Source: Alicyclobacillaceae bacterium I2511 (lineage in GTDB: Bacteria > Bacillota > Bacilli > Alicyclobacillales > Alicyclobacillaceae). From it: 64,000 nt of DNA. The position numbers and the translations under genes were made by a program. The number at the start of each line of letters is the position of its first letter. Position 1 is the first letter of the stretch. Of this stretch, positions 45,025-53,865 are shown in pieces. Below the pieces are notes generated by a model. It did not search any database. It had not been told where the DNA came from and worked only from the letters and a program-made list of their open reading frames with translations. The stretch covers positions 1 through 64,000 of the forward strand of contig QXHL01000006.1 of NCBI GenBank assembly GCA_003584005.1. Direction: 5' to 3'.

Positions 45025-46323
45025 ATGATGCAAGTGAGTTTTGCAAGTCTAAACCCAGATCAAATTCCCAACACAGAGGCCGCGCTAGGCCTCGCCCACA
45101 CGCGCATCGGTCGCTGGAGCCTTTACGCATTGGTTACATTTCCCGTGATAGACTACACCTTACGCTACCATGGCGATCCTATTGGATCCGTTTGGAGCAA
45201 GTTGGTCTTGCTGGCATTAATATGGTTGGCCGCCACACGCTACATCGCCGGGGTCCGCCCCCGCTGGTTTACCTGGAACCGCTTTGCCATCGCCTACGTT
45301 GTTTTTTGTCTGGGCCTGTTGTTTGCGGGTTTAACGAGTCCGCTTATCTCACTGGAAGGTTTCCGCATGGATGTTTATGACATCCTCTTTGTCTTTCTTA
45401 TCCCTTTTGTGGTTCAGCCTGAGGATGTGGAAAAATTACTGCACATTGGGGCTAGCTTGGCCATTTTGACAGCCATCGACGGTGTCTACCAGTATGTGAT
45501 GAAAGTACCCATCCCCGCTTCGTGGACCAGTAGCACGGAAGTCGTCCACACGCGGGTGTTTTCGGTGCTCATTAGCTCCAACGAAATGGGCGCCTACATG
45601 GCCCTAATGACGCCCATCATTGCCGGTCTGGCCTATTACACGAAAGACCGCTGGCTGCGTTGGCTATTTGCCGCCGGCACAATGGTTTGTCTGCTGGCAC
45701 TGCTACTCACCTTCACACGTGGAGCCCTGTTTGCCTTAATTTTATCTGTTTTGTTGGTGTCGCTGTGGTTTGACCGCAGACTCTTGATTGCCTTGGCGGT
45801 GCTGACCGTGGTGGCCTTTTTCCTGCCCCCGGTACAGCACCGCATTGCCGACTTGTTTTCCCCGGTCTACTGGCTGAAATCTGCGCAGGAAGGGGGGCGA
45901 ATTGCCAAGTGGAATACCGCTTACGATAAGATGAGTGGCAATCCTCTGTTTGGGGTTGGACTCGGTCGCTATGGCGGTGCCGTCGCATCAGACAACAACC
46001 TGGGTGTCTATTCAGACAACTACTATGCCAAGATTCTTGGGGAAAGCGGACTGTTAGGGTTGACAATATTCGTCACCATGCACCTGGCCCTGCTCCGGGA
46101 TATGTTCAAAAATGCAGCCCGTCAGGTGGACAAGCGCACCCGCTACTTGATGCTCGGAGGTGTGGCCGGCATCCTAGCCGTGCTGATACACAATAGCGTG
46201 GAAAACGTGTTCGAATTTTCTCCCATGTCTTTATCGTATTTTCTGTACGCCACTTTGTTTTTAATTTGGGGTCGAAGTGTGGCAGAAAACGCTCCTCTCA
46301 ATCCCAATCATCCAGATAAATGA
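45025..46323 (+). CDS. O-antigen ligase-like protein, paralogue of 27741-29111
   Basis: Polytopic membrane protein (432 aa) of the same superfamily as the gene at 27741, with clearly related segments such as MDVYDILFVFLIPFVV, HTRVFSVLISSNEMGA, IADLFSPVYWLKSAQ, NPLFGVGLGRYGG, SDNYYAKILGESGL and IHNSVENVFEFSP. ATG 45025 has GGAGG 10 nt upstream; the frame is open for 46 codons before it but without family resemblance. It is transcribed alone, divergently from the dynamin genes. A role in polymerising or ligating a surface glycan is inferred from the family. Confidence 0.82.
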   Translation: MMQVSFASLNPDQIPNTEAALGLAHTRIGRWSLYALVTFPVIDYTLRYHGDPIGSVWSKLVLLALIWLAATRYIAGVRPRWFTWNRFAIAYVVFCLGLLFAGLTSPLISLEGFRMDVYDILFVFLIPFVVQPEDVEKLLHIGASLAILTAIDGVYQYVMKVPIPASWTSSTEVVHTRVFSVLISSNEMGAYMALMTPIIAGLAYYTKDRWLRWLFAAGTMVCLLALLLTFTRGALFALILSVLLVSLWFDRRLLIALAVLTVVAFFLPPVQHRIADLFSPVYWLKSAQEGGRIAKWNTAYDKMSGNPLFGVGLGRYGGAVASDNNLGVYSDNYYAKILGESGLLGLTIFVTMHLALLRDMFKNAARQVDKRTRYLMLGGVAGILAVLIHNSVENVFEFSPMSLSYFLYATLFLIWGRSVAENAPLNPNHPDK

Positions 46324-46405
46324 GCGCATTTTTTCCATCTGTGGCCGCCCGCACAACCTAGCCACACCCAGCCACACCCAGCTACACCGTGATGGGCCGC
46401 GAAAG

Positions 46406-47605
46406 TCAGGCGAATTTGGCGGCTTGCGCTGCGATACAGACCGACACCGTCACATTGCCGATTTTCAGTTTTTCCAGTAGCCAGTCACTGGCTTTCGACG
46501 ACAATCGTGCAGCTGGTTCACATACCCCGTAGGCACCGACAAACCTGTGGACCGTCGCGGACGGATGGGCCAGTGGGACCTGATTGAGTTCTGCCGCTGT
46601 ATAGGTGGTAAGCGGCCAGCCGTGGCTGCGACAGACCTCAAGCAGGCCCTGTTCTTGTGCCTTGACGTCGATGGTGGCCAAATTGCGGACACTGCGGGGT
46701 GACACCTGCGCCTTGTCGAGAGCCATGGCAATGGCTGCCTCCAATTCCGCTGCAGGCGTACCCCGATGACAGCCAATTCCCACCACTACCACTTTGGGTC
46801 GATAGAGGACCCCGTTTTTGAGCAATACCCGCTGTTCTTCTGCAGACAACAGGCGTGGCGTGATGACAAGTGCCGCGTCAAACGGGTGGGCCATCGCTGC
46901 GGAAGTGTCGGAATACACATGCAGGTAAGGGGGTAGTGGGGTTGCATAAGGCCACCAGTTGGGCTCCCCCGCCTCCTGAACAAAGTGTATTCGCTGCTCG
47001 TTGACGACCGCTGCGCTGACAGCGGTGACCTGGTCAAAGTTTTCTATTTCCCAGGCAAACTCTCGTCCCAATAAATCGACGGCGAGTGTTTCCCTCACAT
47101 CGGACGCTGTGGTAATCACCGGATCCGCATCCAATGCCCGGGCAATAATCCGCGTCAGTTGGTTGGCCCCACCGAGGTGCCCAGACAGCACGCTGATGAC
47201 GTGCTGGGCGCGGTCATCAATGACCACCACAGCTGGGTCTGTTTTCTTGTCGATTAGATAAGGGGCAATCACGCGCACCATCGCTCCCAGCGAAAAAATT
47301 CCAACAATCCCGTCGTACTTCTCAAACAACGTCGGAGCCTGGGGAACCACTGAGCCTGCAAAGACCCGAATATGGACGCCGTCCTCATCCCCACGACTGA
47401 ATTTTTCTGGGTAGTACACATCCACCTCGGGCAAGTGAGCACGAATGCGGCGGGCAATGTCCACCCCGTGTTTGGTGATGGCCACCACAGCACACGGACG
47501 CTTGGTTCCCAGCCGGACGGCCTTAAAGTCAGCCACCGTTGCGGCCGAGCTGTGCGGATTTGCGAAACCTTGCGAAATTAATCCTTGCGGAATGTCCTCA
47601 GCCAC
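46406..47605 (-). CDS. cbiG: Cobalt-precorrin-5A hydrolase CbiG
   Basis: Opens the delta-lactone of cobalt-precorrin-5A and releases acetaldehyde in anaerobic cobalamin synthesis. The 399-aa protein has the CbiG N-terminal domain (CAVVAITKHGVDIARRI, then FEKYDGIVGIFSLGAMVRVIAPYL), the central HVISVLSGHLGGANQLTR region and the C-terminal domain VVVGIGCHRGTPAAELEAAI. GTG 47605 overlaps the cbiF stop by eight bases. It is the last gene of the nine-gene operon. Confidence 0.95.
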   Translation of the reverse strand: MAEDIPQGLISQGFANPHSSAATVADFKAVRLGTKRPCAVVAITKHGVDIARRIRAHLPEVDVYYPEKFSRGDEDGVHIRVFAGSVVPQAPTLFEKYDGIVGIFSLGAMVRVIAPYLIDKKTDPAVVVIDDRAQHVISVLSGHLGGANQLTRIIARALDADPVITTASDVRETLAVDLLGREFAWEIENFDQVTAVSAAVVNEQRIHFVQEAGEPNWWPYATPLPPYLHVYSDTSAAMAHPFDAALVITPRLLSAEEQRVLLKNGVLYRPKVVVVGIGCHRGTPAAELEAAIAMALDKAQVSPRSVRNLATIDVKAQEQGLLEVCRSHGWPLTTYTAAELNQVPLAHPSATVHRFVGAYGVCEPAARLSSKASDWLLEKLKIGNVTVSVCIAAQAAKFA

Positions 47606-48392
47606 CGGGGGCTACCCCCTTTCGGTAGCGGTGTGTAAAGGTTTGGTCGTACAGTTTGGACCGATAGCCCGGCTGCGCTGTAAGCGTTGGGTCCAGTGCA
47701 AACCCGGCCAGAATAATTGCATGGTTGGAGATGTGTGCGTCCCCCATGGCCCGCACCAAGCCAGCCAATGTTGTGCGGACAATCTGTTGATCTGGCCAGG
47801 TTGCCTTTTGCACCACCGCAATCGGTGTGTCCGCATCCCACCCGGCGGCAAACAAGTCCTCCACCACCTGCTTGGCCCGTGTGGCGCTCAAATACAGGGC
47901 AATCGTGCAGTGATGTGCAGCAAGGTCACGCAGATGTTCCAGTTCCGGCATTGGGGTGCGCCCTTCCATCCGCGTAAGAATGACCGTCTGTGTCAATTCG
48001 GGCACCGTCAATTCGGCCCCCAGCACAGCGGCAGCGGCAAACACTGAACTGACGCCAGGAACAATTTCAACGGCCACACCCGCCCTCGCCAACGCCCCCA
48101 ACTGCTCCAAAATGGCCCCAAACACCGCCGGATCGCCGGTATGCAAACGCACCACACTGTGTCCCGCACGCACCTGGTCTGTCATCAGTTCCACCATCTC
48201 TTCCAAACTCATGCCAGCACTGCGGTACACCCGTGCCTGCGGACCGGACAGTGCCACCAGTTCTTCGCGCACCAAACTGTCGGTGTACAAAACGACATCC
48301 GCTTGCTGCAACAAGCGCAATCCCTTGACTGTGATGAGCTCCGGGTCCCCCGGACCCGCGCCAACAATATAAACCTTCGCTTCCAAACTCAT
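47598..48392 (-). CDS. cbiF: Cobalt-precorrin-4 C11-methyltransferase
   Basis: SAM-dependent methyltransferase acting at C11 of the corrin precursor (264 aa). The tetrapyrrole methylase fold is shown by VYIVGAGPGDPELITVKGLRLLQQADVVLYTDSLV, RLHTGDPAVFGAILEQ and VEIVPGVSSVFAAAA; LTRMEGRTPMPE is typical of CbiF/CobM. ATG 48392 overlaps the cbiL stop as ATGA. Upstream in-frame codons belong to cbiL. Confidence 0.95.
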   Translation of the reverse strand: MSLEAKVYIVGAGPGDPELITVKGLRLLQQADVVLYTDSLVREELVALSGPQARVYRSAGMSLEEMVELMTDQVRAGHSVVRLHTGDPAVFGAILEQLGALARAGVAVEIVPGVSSVFAAAAVLGAELTVPELTQTVILTRMEGRTPMPELEHLRDLAAHHCTIALYLSATRAKQVVEDLFAAGWDADTPIAVVQKATWPDQQIVRTTLAGLVRAMGDAHISNHAIILAGFALDPTLTAQPGYRSKLYDQTFTHRYRKGVAPGG

Positions 48393-49108
48393 TTTTTCAC
48401 CACCATCAGGGTTAGGTAATTCATCTCTGTTCCATACACGTCGCTCACGTTGCGCCACAACACTTCATCTTTGCTGGTCACACGGGTTCCCACCATAGCC
48501 TTGTCAAGCAGTCCCATGTCAGACAATAGTGGAATCATGAAATCAAGGACCTTGGCCACCTTGATAAAGACCACACAGTCGTTGTCCAAAAGCATTCTGC
48601 GTGTCTTTTCCGCATCTCCAGTGGCCGGCACAATGGCAATCGTTTGGTTGCCATCAGCCAGCGGCACGCCAAATGCAGAGGCGGCGGCGTTCATTGAAGA
48701 GACCCCTGGGATGGACCGAATTGGCACCTGTGGATGACACTGTTGAACCAAGCGGCTCATGTGGATGAACGTACTGTAAAGCATCGGGTCCCCCTCTGTG
48801 ACAAAGGCCACGTCTTGTCCCAGACACAAATGTTCCCACAGGCAATCTACCGTTTGCTGCCACTGTTGCGCAAGCACGTCGGGGTCTTTCGTCATTGGGA
48901 AAACCAGTCCCAGCATTTCTTTTTCTGTCGTATCCACATACAATTCAACAATTTCCAAGGCATAGCTCTTGCTACCCTCGCGCCTTTTGGGATATGCGAT
49001 GACAGGGCACTGCCGCAGCACCTTGTAGGCCTTGATGGTGAGCAGTTCCGGATCTCCCGGCCCGACACCCACCCCGTACAAACTACCGGATTCACCCGCT
49101 TGTGCCAC
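48389..49108 (-). CDS. cbiL: Cobalt-factor II / precorrin-2 C20-methyltransferase
   Basis: Adds the C20 methyl group (239 aa). Signature segments are LYGVGVGPGDPELLTIKAYKVL, CPVIAYPKRREGSKSYAL (the CbiL/CobI-specific K-x-x-G-S-x-S-x-A), VTEGDPMLYSTFIHM and IRSIPGVSSMNAAASAFG. GTG 49108 overlaps the cbiET stop by one base. In a CbiX-type pathway the substrate is expected to be the cobalt-loaded form. Confidence 0.95.
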   Translation of the reverse strand: MAQAGESGSLYGVGVGPGDPELLTIKAYKVLRQCPVIAYPKRREGSKSYALEIVELYVDTTEKEMLGLVFPMTKDPDVLAQQWQQTVDCLWEHLCLGQDVAFVTEGDPMLYSTFIHMSRLVQQCHPQVPIRSIPGVSSMNAAASAFGVPLADGNQTIAIVPATGDAEKTRRMLLDNDCVVFIKVAKVLDFMIPLLSDMGLLDKAMVGTRVTSKDEVLWRNVSDVYGTEMNYLTLMVVKK

Positions 49109-50424
49109 TACACATCCGCTCCCTTATTGGGGGCTTCCACAGCCCTTTGTGAAATTTCATCGGCACGCCCGGTGATGAGGGTTACCGGATTCATCCCTTC
49201 AAACCGGGTCAGGTTTAAAATGGGTTTGCTGCGCGCCGTCTGTACCCATTGTAGCGATACCACCAACGAAAGACGTTTCATCGTTGCATAGGCCTCAGAC
49301 AGCGTTTCAATCGTCGCAGCATTGACCACAATGCGGCCCTTTGGTCGCAGGCGGGACGCGCAATGTTCCAACAGTTCCACCAGCTCCCCACCACTGCCGC
49401 CAATGAACACCGCATCTGGGTCTGGAAAGGCATCCAGTCCCTGGGGGGCTCGTCCCTGTACCGCGACAAAATCGGTACGGAATTTGACTTGGTTTTCACG
49501 TAAGTGAATCAGGTCTTCCGCATTTTTTTCAATAGCAAAAACCTGCAAGCCGGGCGTCTGCAAAATCGCCTCAATCGAGATGGATCCGGTGCAAGCGCCA
49601 ATGTCCCACAGGACATCCCCCGGATTCAACTGCAATTCAGCGAGACTAAGGACGCGAACTTCGCGCTTTGTGATGAGTCCACGGTCTGGCTTGCGTTGTG
49701 CAAACTCTGCATCCAAAATTCCCAGTGGGTAGCGCGGCGGTGGGGTGGTCTGCCGTAGCAAGACGACATTCAACGGTGAAAATTCGGCAGTCGCCAGTTC
49801 CGTCAGCGTGTACCAACCGGTGCGTTCCTCAGGACCCGCTAAGTTTTCAGCGACAAACGCCACATACTCCTCCATCCCATAGGCAAGCAGATAACTAGCG
49901 ATGGTGGCGGGTGTGTGAACCGCGTCTGTCAGCAGCGCCACTTTCGAGGCCCCGTTGATTTTTTGCGCCAATCCTGCCAGGGAGCGCCCATGCAAGCTGA
50001 GCAACCGGGCGTCCTGCCAAGCTACCCCCGCCCGTGCAAACGCCAACTGTACAGAACTTAGGTGGGGACAAATGGTCACGGCAGTGGCCCCAAACGATTG
50101 AATCAGATAGGAACCAATTCCGTAAAACAAGGGATCCCCGGAGGCCAGCACCACCACCTGTGTTTCGGGTTCCAGTTCGGCAAGGGTGGCCACAACCTCT
50201 GCCAACGGCGATTTCCACAGCAACGTTCTCCCCGTGAATTCGGGAAAGAACGCGAGCTGCCGTTCACCGCCAACCAGCAGATGGGCCGCCTGGATGCGCG
50301 CAATGTGCTGCTCTGACAGGCCACGGCGGCCGTCATCCCCCAGACCTATGACCCAAATCTGTGTATCCATTGAGCGCTGCTGTTCCTTCGAGCGCTGCTG
50401 TTCCTTCGCGCCCTGTTTATCCAT
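49108..50424 (-). CDS. cbiET: CbiE-CbiT fusion: precorrin-6B/7 C5,15-methyltransferase and decarboxylase
   Basis: A two-domain protein (CobL type). Residues about 20-230 are the CbiE methylase (IWVIGLGDDGRRGLS, VVVLASGDPLFYGIG, ICPHLSSVQLAFARAG). Residues about 240-425 are CbiT (ITKREVRVLSLAELQLNPGDVLWDIGACTGSISIEA, a Rossmann SAM site). The first 18 codons come from a duplicated 18-bp block, so translation could start at ATG 50424 or at ATG 50370. The first start overlaps the cbiD stop. Confidence 0.94.
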   Translation of the reverse strand: MDKQGAKEQQRSKEQQRSMDTQIWVIGLGDDGRRGLSEQHIARIQAAHLLVGGERQLAFFPEFTGRTLLWKSPLAEVVATLAELEPETQVVVLASGDPLFYGIGSYLIQSFGATAVTICPHLSSVQLAFARAGVAWQDARLLSLHGRSLAGLAQKINGASKVALLTDAVHTPATIASYLLAYGMEEYVAFVAENLAGPEERTGWYTLTELATAEFSPLNVVLLRQTTPPPRYPLGILDAEFAQRKPDRGLITKREVRVLSLAELQLNPGDVLWDIGACTGSISIEAILQTPGLQVFAIEKNAEDLIHLRENQVKFRTDFVAVQGRAPQGLDAFPDPDAVFIGGSGGELVELLEHCASRLRPKGRIVVNAATIETLSEAYATMKRLSLVVSLQWVQTARSKPILNLTRFEGMNPVTLITGRADEISQRAVEAPNKGADV

Positions 50425-51520
50425 TGAGCACAGCCCCCCCCAACAGTTCTCCAGAAAGTGTCGTTAGTCGCGTCTCCACACGCAGTCCGCCACCTATTTC
50501 GTGTCTGACCTGTTGACAGATATGCCAACAGACCCGATTAAAAAATTCACGGTACCCCCATTCAACCAACCAGTCTCCCACTTGGCTGGCCGTATTGGCG
50601 GTCAAAATTTGTGCTTGCAATACGGGGGGTACCCCGACTTCTCCAGCCAGTTGGGCGAGAAAGGAAAAGTCCACCGGTGCGCTGTGGGAGTGTACCATCA
50701 TAATGCCCTGAGCAATTTTCGAAAATTTTCCCATCATGCCCACCAAACGCAGGTCTGTGAAGCCCAACCGTTTGGCATTCTTGGCTGCAAAGCCGACAAA
50801 CTCCCCCATCTCAATGAACGACTCCTCTGGTAAGTCAGAAAACATCTGCATTGCGTAGCGTTCACTGCGTCCACCCGTGGTCAGCACCGCAGTGTGCACC
50901 CCCTGTACAGAGGCCACCTTAAGTCCCTGGACAATGCTCGCCTTGTACGAAGCTGTCGAAAAGGGGACCACCGTCCCGCGAGTGCCGAGAATAGAGATGC
51001 CGCCAAGGATGCCCAGTCGACCGTTGAGCGTCTTTTTGGCAATAGCCACCCCATCGGGCACCGCAATCACTACTCGGACGCCGCGCTGGATGCCGTAGGC
51101 GGCCAACACTTCTGCCACCACCCCGGCAATCATCCGCCGCGGCACCGGGTTGATGGCGGCCATCCCGACTGGCACCGGGAGGCCGGGCTTGGTCACCCTG
51201 CCCACACCCACTCCACCGTCAATCCACACCCCCGCTTCCTCCTGCCAAGATACTTGAGCAAGAATGGTGGCGCCGTGGGTGGCGTCCGGATCGTCCCCAC
51301 CATCCTTCAGGGTGGCGGCCTGTGCAGTGTTTAGGGCAACCTGTAGCCCGTGCAATGCAAACGCCACGGTGTCCCCCATCGGCAACACAATTTCCACCGT
51401 TTGGACGGGGTGTTGGGTGATGAGGGACAGCAGTGCACCCTTGGTGCAGGCGGTGGCACAAGCCCCTGTGGTATAGCCGTGGCGCAACGGTCCCTGTGGG
51501 ACTTCCAGCATTTCACCCAT
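50417..51520 (-). CDS. cbiD: Cobalt-precorrin-5B C1-methyltransferase CbiD
   Basis: C1 methylation step of the anaerobic pathway (367 aa). The invariant N-terminal motif RHGYTTGACATACTKGAL is present, followed by GDDPDATHGA, PAINPVPRRMI-like (MAAINPVPRRMI), LGGISILGTRGTVVPFS and the C-terminal half with GKFSKIAQGIMMVHS. CbiD is not a canonical tetrapyrrole methylase, and its presence marks the oxygen-independent route. It lies 12 bases after the cbiJ-cbiC fusion. Confidence 0.96.
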   Translation of the reverse strand: MGEMLEVPQGPLRHGYTTGACATACTKGALLSLITQHPVQTVEIVLPMGDTVAFALHGLQVALNTAQAATLKDGGDDPDATHGATILAQVSWQEEAGVWIDGGVGVGRVTKPGLPVPVGMAAINPVPRRMIAGVVAEVLAAYGIQRGVRVVIAVPDGVAIAKKTLNGRLGILGGISILGTRGTVVPFSTASYKASIVQGLKVASVQGVHTAVLTTGGRSERYAMQMFSDLPEESFIEMGEFVGFAAKNAKRLGFTDLRLVGMMGKFSKIAQGIMMVHSHSAPVDFSFLAQLAGEVGVPPVLQAQILTANTASQVGDWLVEWGYREFFNRVCWHICQQVRHEIGGGLRVETRLTTLSGELLGGAVLNG

Positions 51521-51532
51521 CCATCATCCACC

Positions 51533-52990
51533 TCAGCTCTGTAGATTTTCCGCCAACAACGAAAGGGCATTGAGAATGGCGACGGCCACTGGGCTACCGC
51601 CTTTGCGACCTTGGTTGGTGATAAAAGGAACCTCCAGTTTGACCAGTTCCGCCTTCGCCTCGGCTGCTGAAACAAAACCTACCGGAACCCCCACAATCAG
51701 ACTGGGTTGGGCCTGACCAGTTTTTACAAGGTGAATGATTTCAAGCAGGGCTGTGGGTGCATTGCCAATTACGAAAATTCCCTGCGGGGCTTCTAACACA
51801 GCCTTGCGCATGGCGACAATGGCCCGCGTGATGCCCTCCTGCTGGGCGCTGGCGGCGACGTCTGAATGTGCAATGTACACTCGCACATCGCCACCAAATT
51901 TCTCTAACCGCCCTTTGCTGATGCCCGCCTGTACCATCTGTACATCGGCCACGACGATTTCACCGCGGCGAATGGCGGCCATGCCGGCAGCAATCGCCGC
52001 CGGGTGAAAGACCAAACTCCGACCCAGGTCAAAATCGGCCGTCGCGTGAATGACGCGCCTCACCACTGGGAACTGGTCTGCAGTAAATGGGTGTGGACCG
52101 AGTTCCTCGGTAATGATTTGAAAGCTTTTGGTTTCAATATCCTGGGGGACCCCTATTGGCGGCTGAAATTCCGTGTCCAAATCCATCTGTGCGTGCTCCC
52201 TTCGCGTTTTCGCTGGAGATGTTTCACCCCGCAATCGATTCACCTCGCACAAAACCTCTTCCAGCTGTGTGAACGCGCGTCCGTAAGACAGTTTAGGGCG
52301 GCCAATGACAATCACAGGGATGCCCATGTCGTGTGCCGCCCTAACCTTTTCATCCACTGCACCGACGGCACCGCTCTCTTTGGTAATCATTAAGGTGGTC
52401 CCATAGTGGGCATAGAGGGCTCGATTCAGGTCATAGGTGAACGGCCCTTGCATGGCAATGATGTTGTTTTGCGCAATACCCAACTGCTGGCAGCGTTCCA
52501 AGTTGTCTGCCCTAGGCAACAGACGAATCACCAAGCGCAGATTTGGGTTGCCAAGCAGGCGTTCTGTAAAGACCGCCACGGTTTTTGCGCCGGTGGTCAA
52601 CATCACACTGCCCTGGTGCAAGGCTGCTTGGTCTGCGGCTGCTTCATAGCTATCCACCCCCGTCACCCCGCCCTGTCCGCTGAAGTCCTGATGGGGCCGC
52701 TCAAAACGCAAATAGGGAAGGCCACATTGCGCAGCGGCGGCCATGGCGGTGTGATGGGCGTCCACGGCAAACGGGTGACTGGCATCCAGCAGCAGCTTGG
52801 CCCCGGTTTCACGCAAGCTGGCAGCCATCGCTGTTTCGTCCAGCCGCCCCACGCGCACACTGAGCCCCGCCGCAGTCAGACTGGCTGCGGCACTGTCCGT
52901 AACCACACTGGCCAACAGGGGGTGCCCCGCCGCGCGCAGACGGATGGCTAAGTCCCTGGCATCACGGGTGCCCGCCATGAGAAAAATCAT
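51533..52990 (-). CDS. cbiJC: Fusion of precorrin-6A reductase (CbiJ/CobK) and precorrin-8X methylmutase (CbiC)
   Basis: A 485-aa fusion of two cobalamin enzymes. Residues 1 to about 255 are the reductase (IFLMAGTRDARDLAIRLRAAGH, DASHPFAVDAHHTAMAAA, MITKESGAVGAVDEKVRAA, VIGRP). Residues about 275-485 are the methylmutase (IETKSFQIITEE, RRVIHATADFDLGRSLVF with the catalytic His, DVQMVQAGISK, VGVPVGFVSAAEAK, RKGGSPVAVAILNAL). ATG 52990 overlaps the cbiH stop as ATGA. The two steps are not consecutive in the pathway, since C5/C15 methylation lies between them. Confidence 0.93.
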   Translation of the reverse strand: MIFLMAGTRDARDLAIRLRAAGHPLLASVVTDSAAASLTAAGLSVRVGRLDETAMAASLRETGAKLLLDASHPFAVDAHHTAMAAAAQCGLPYLRFERPHQDFSGQGGVTGVDSYEAAADQAALHQGSVMLTTGAKTVAVFTERLLGNPNLRLVIRLLPRADNLERCQQLGIAQNNIIAMQGPFTYDLNRALYAHYGTTLMITKESGAVGAVDEKVRAAHDMGIPVIVIGRPKLSYGRAFTQLEEVLCEVNRLRGETSPAKTRREHAQMDLDTEFQPPIGVPQDIETKSFQIITEELGPHPFTADQFPVVRRVIHATADFDLGRSLVFHPAAIAAGMAAIRRGEIVVADVQMVQAGISKGRLEKFGGDVRVYIAHSDVAASAQQEGITRAIVAMRKAVLEAPQGIFVIGNAPTALLEIIHLVKTGQAQPSLIVGVPVGFVSAAEAKAELVKLEVPFITNQGRKGGSPVAVAILNALSLLAENLQS

Positions 52991-53865
52991 TTCTGCACCT
53001 TCCGGAGCGCTTCCTCCGCCAAGTGCACAGCGGTCTCCAAGGCCCAGGGTTCGTGTTCCGTGTGCAGTCGTTCCCCAGGCTGCAGGGACTGGACGCCTGG
53101 GGCAAGGTCGTACTTGCGTTGATATCCGCGCGGCGTAATCATTAAGTCCCCATGCCAAAAGGTCATAGAATTGCCAATGAGAACCGTTGTCAGCATGCCA
53201 ATTTCATATTCCAGCATCTCTGCCAGGGTGGTCCGCACAATCTGTTGGCCCACCCGGTAGGCGCTTTTCACCAACGCCACTGGCGTCTCTGGGGCGCGAT
53301 GGATGAGTAAAATGCGCTGGGTTTCCACAATCTGTTGCGTTCTCCGACCGCTGCGAGGGTTGTACAGTGCAATCACAAAATCTGCGGCGGCGGCGGCCTC
53401 CACTCGACGCGCGATGACCTCCCATGGGGTTAAGTGGTCACTCAAACTGATGGTACAGGCATCGTGCATAATTGGGGCCCCCACCAGCGAGGCACAGGAT
53501 TGCACAGCGGCAATTCCGGGGATAACTTCTACCTCTGGGACATCCCCTGGTTGCCAGCCCTGCTCAATGAGCACCTCAAACACCAATCCAGCCATACCGT
53601 AAACGCCCGGATCGCCACTGGAAATTACCGCCACCTGGCGTGCTTCTTTGGCTAACTCCACCGCCTTTTGGGCACGACTGACTTCCTCTGTCATGCCGGT
53701 GCGCACAATCTCTTGCCCGGTCAAGAGCGGCTGAACGAGACGGATGTAAGTGTTATAGCCAAGGATGACTTCACACTCCGAAATGGCATTACGCGCCCGC
53801 TGTGTCAGGTGTTCCTCACTGCCTGGGCCAAATCCGATGATGGAGATTTTCCCTCTTCCGGACAT
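52987..53865 (-). CDS. cbiH: Cobalt-factor III / precorrin-3B C17-methyltransferase
   Basis: Ring-contracting C17 methylase (292 aa). Signatures are ISIIGFGPGSEEHLTQRARNAISECEVILGYNTYIRLV, VISSGDPGVYGMAGLVFEV, EVIPGIAAVQSCASLVGAP and ADFVIALYNPRSGRRTQQ. The C-terminal extension of about 40 residues after FWHGDLMITPRGYQRKY is without known motifs. It begins inside cobA (61-base overlap), so either the cobA tail is dispensable or translation is coupled. Confidence 0.95.
   Translation of the reverse strand: MSGRGKISIIGFGPGSEEHLTQRARNAISECEVILGYNTYIRLVQPLLTGQEIVRTGMTEEVSRAQKAVELAKEARQVAVISSGDPGVYGMAGLVFEVLIEQGWQPGDVPEVEVIPGIAAVQSCASLVGAPIMHDACTISLSDHLTPWEVIARRVEAAAAADFVIALYNPRSGRRTQQIVETQRILLIHRAPETPVALVKSAYRVGQQIVRTTLAEMLEYEIGMLTTVLIGNSMTFWHGDLMITPRGYQRKYDLAPGVQSLQPGERLHTEHEPWALETAVHLAEEALRKVQK

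Noticed and set aside
46324-46405. Tandem CCACACCCAG-like units after the second O-antigen ligase gene
   Set aside because: Only about two and a half short imperfect units between convergent genes; no hairpin or T-run to call a terminator.
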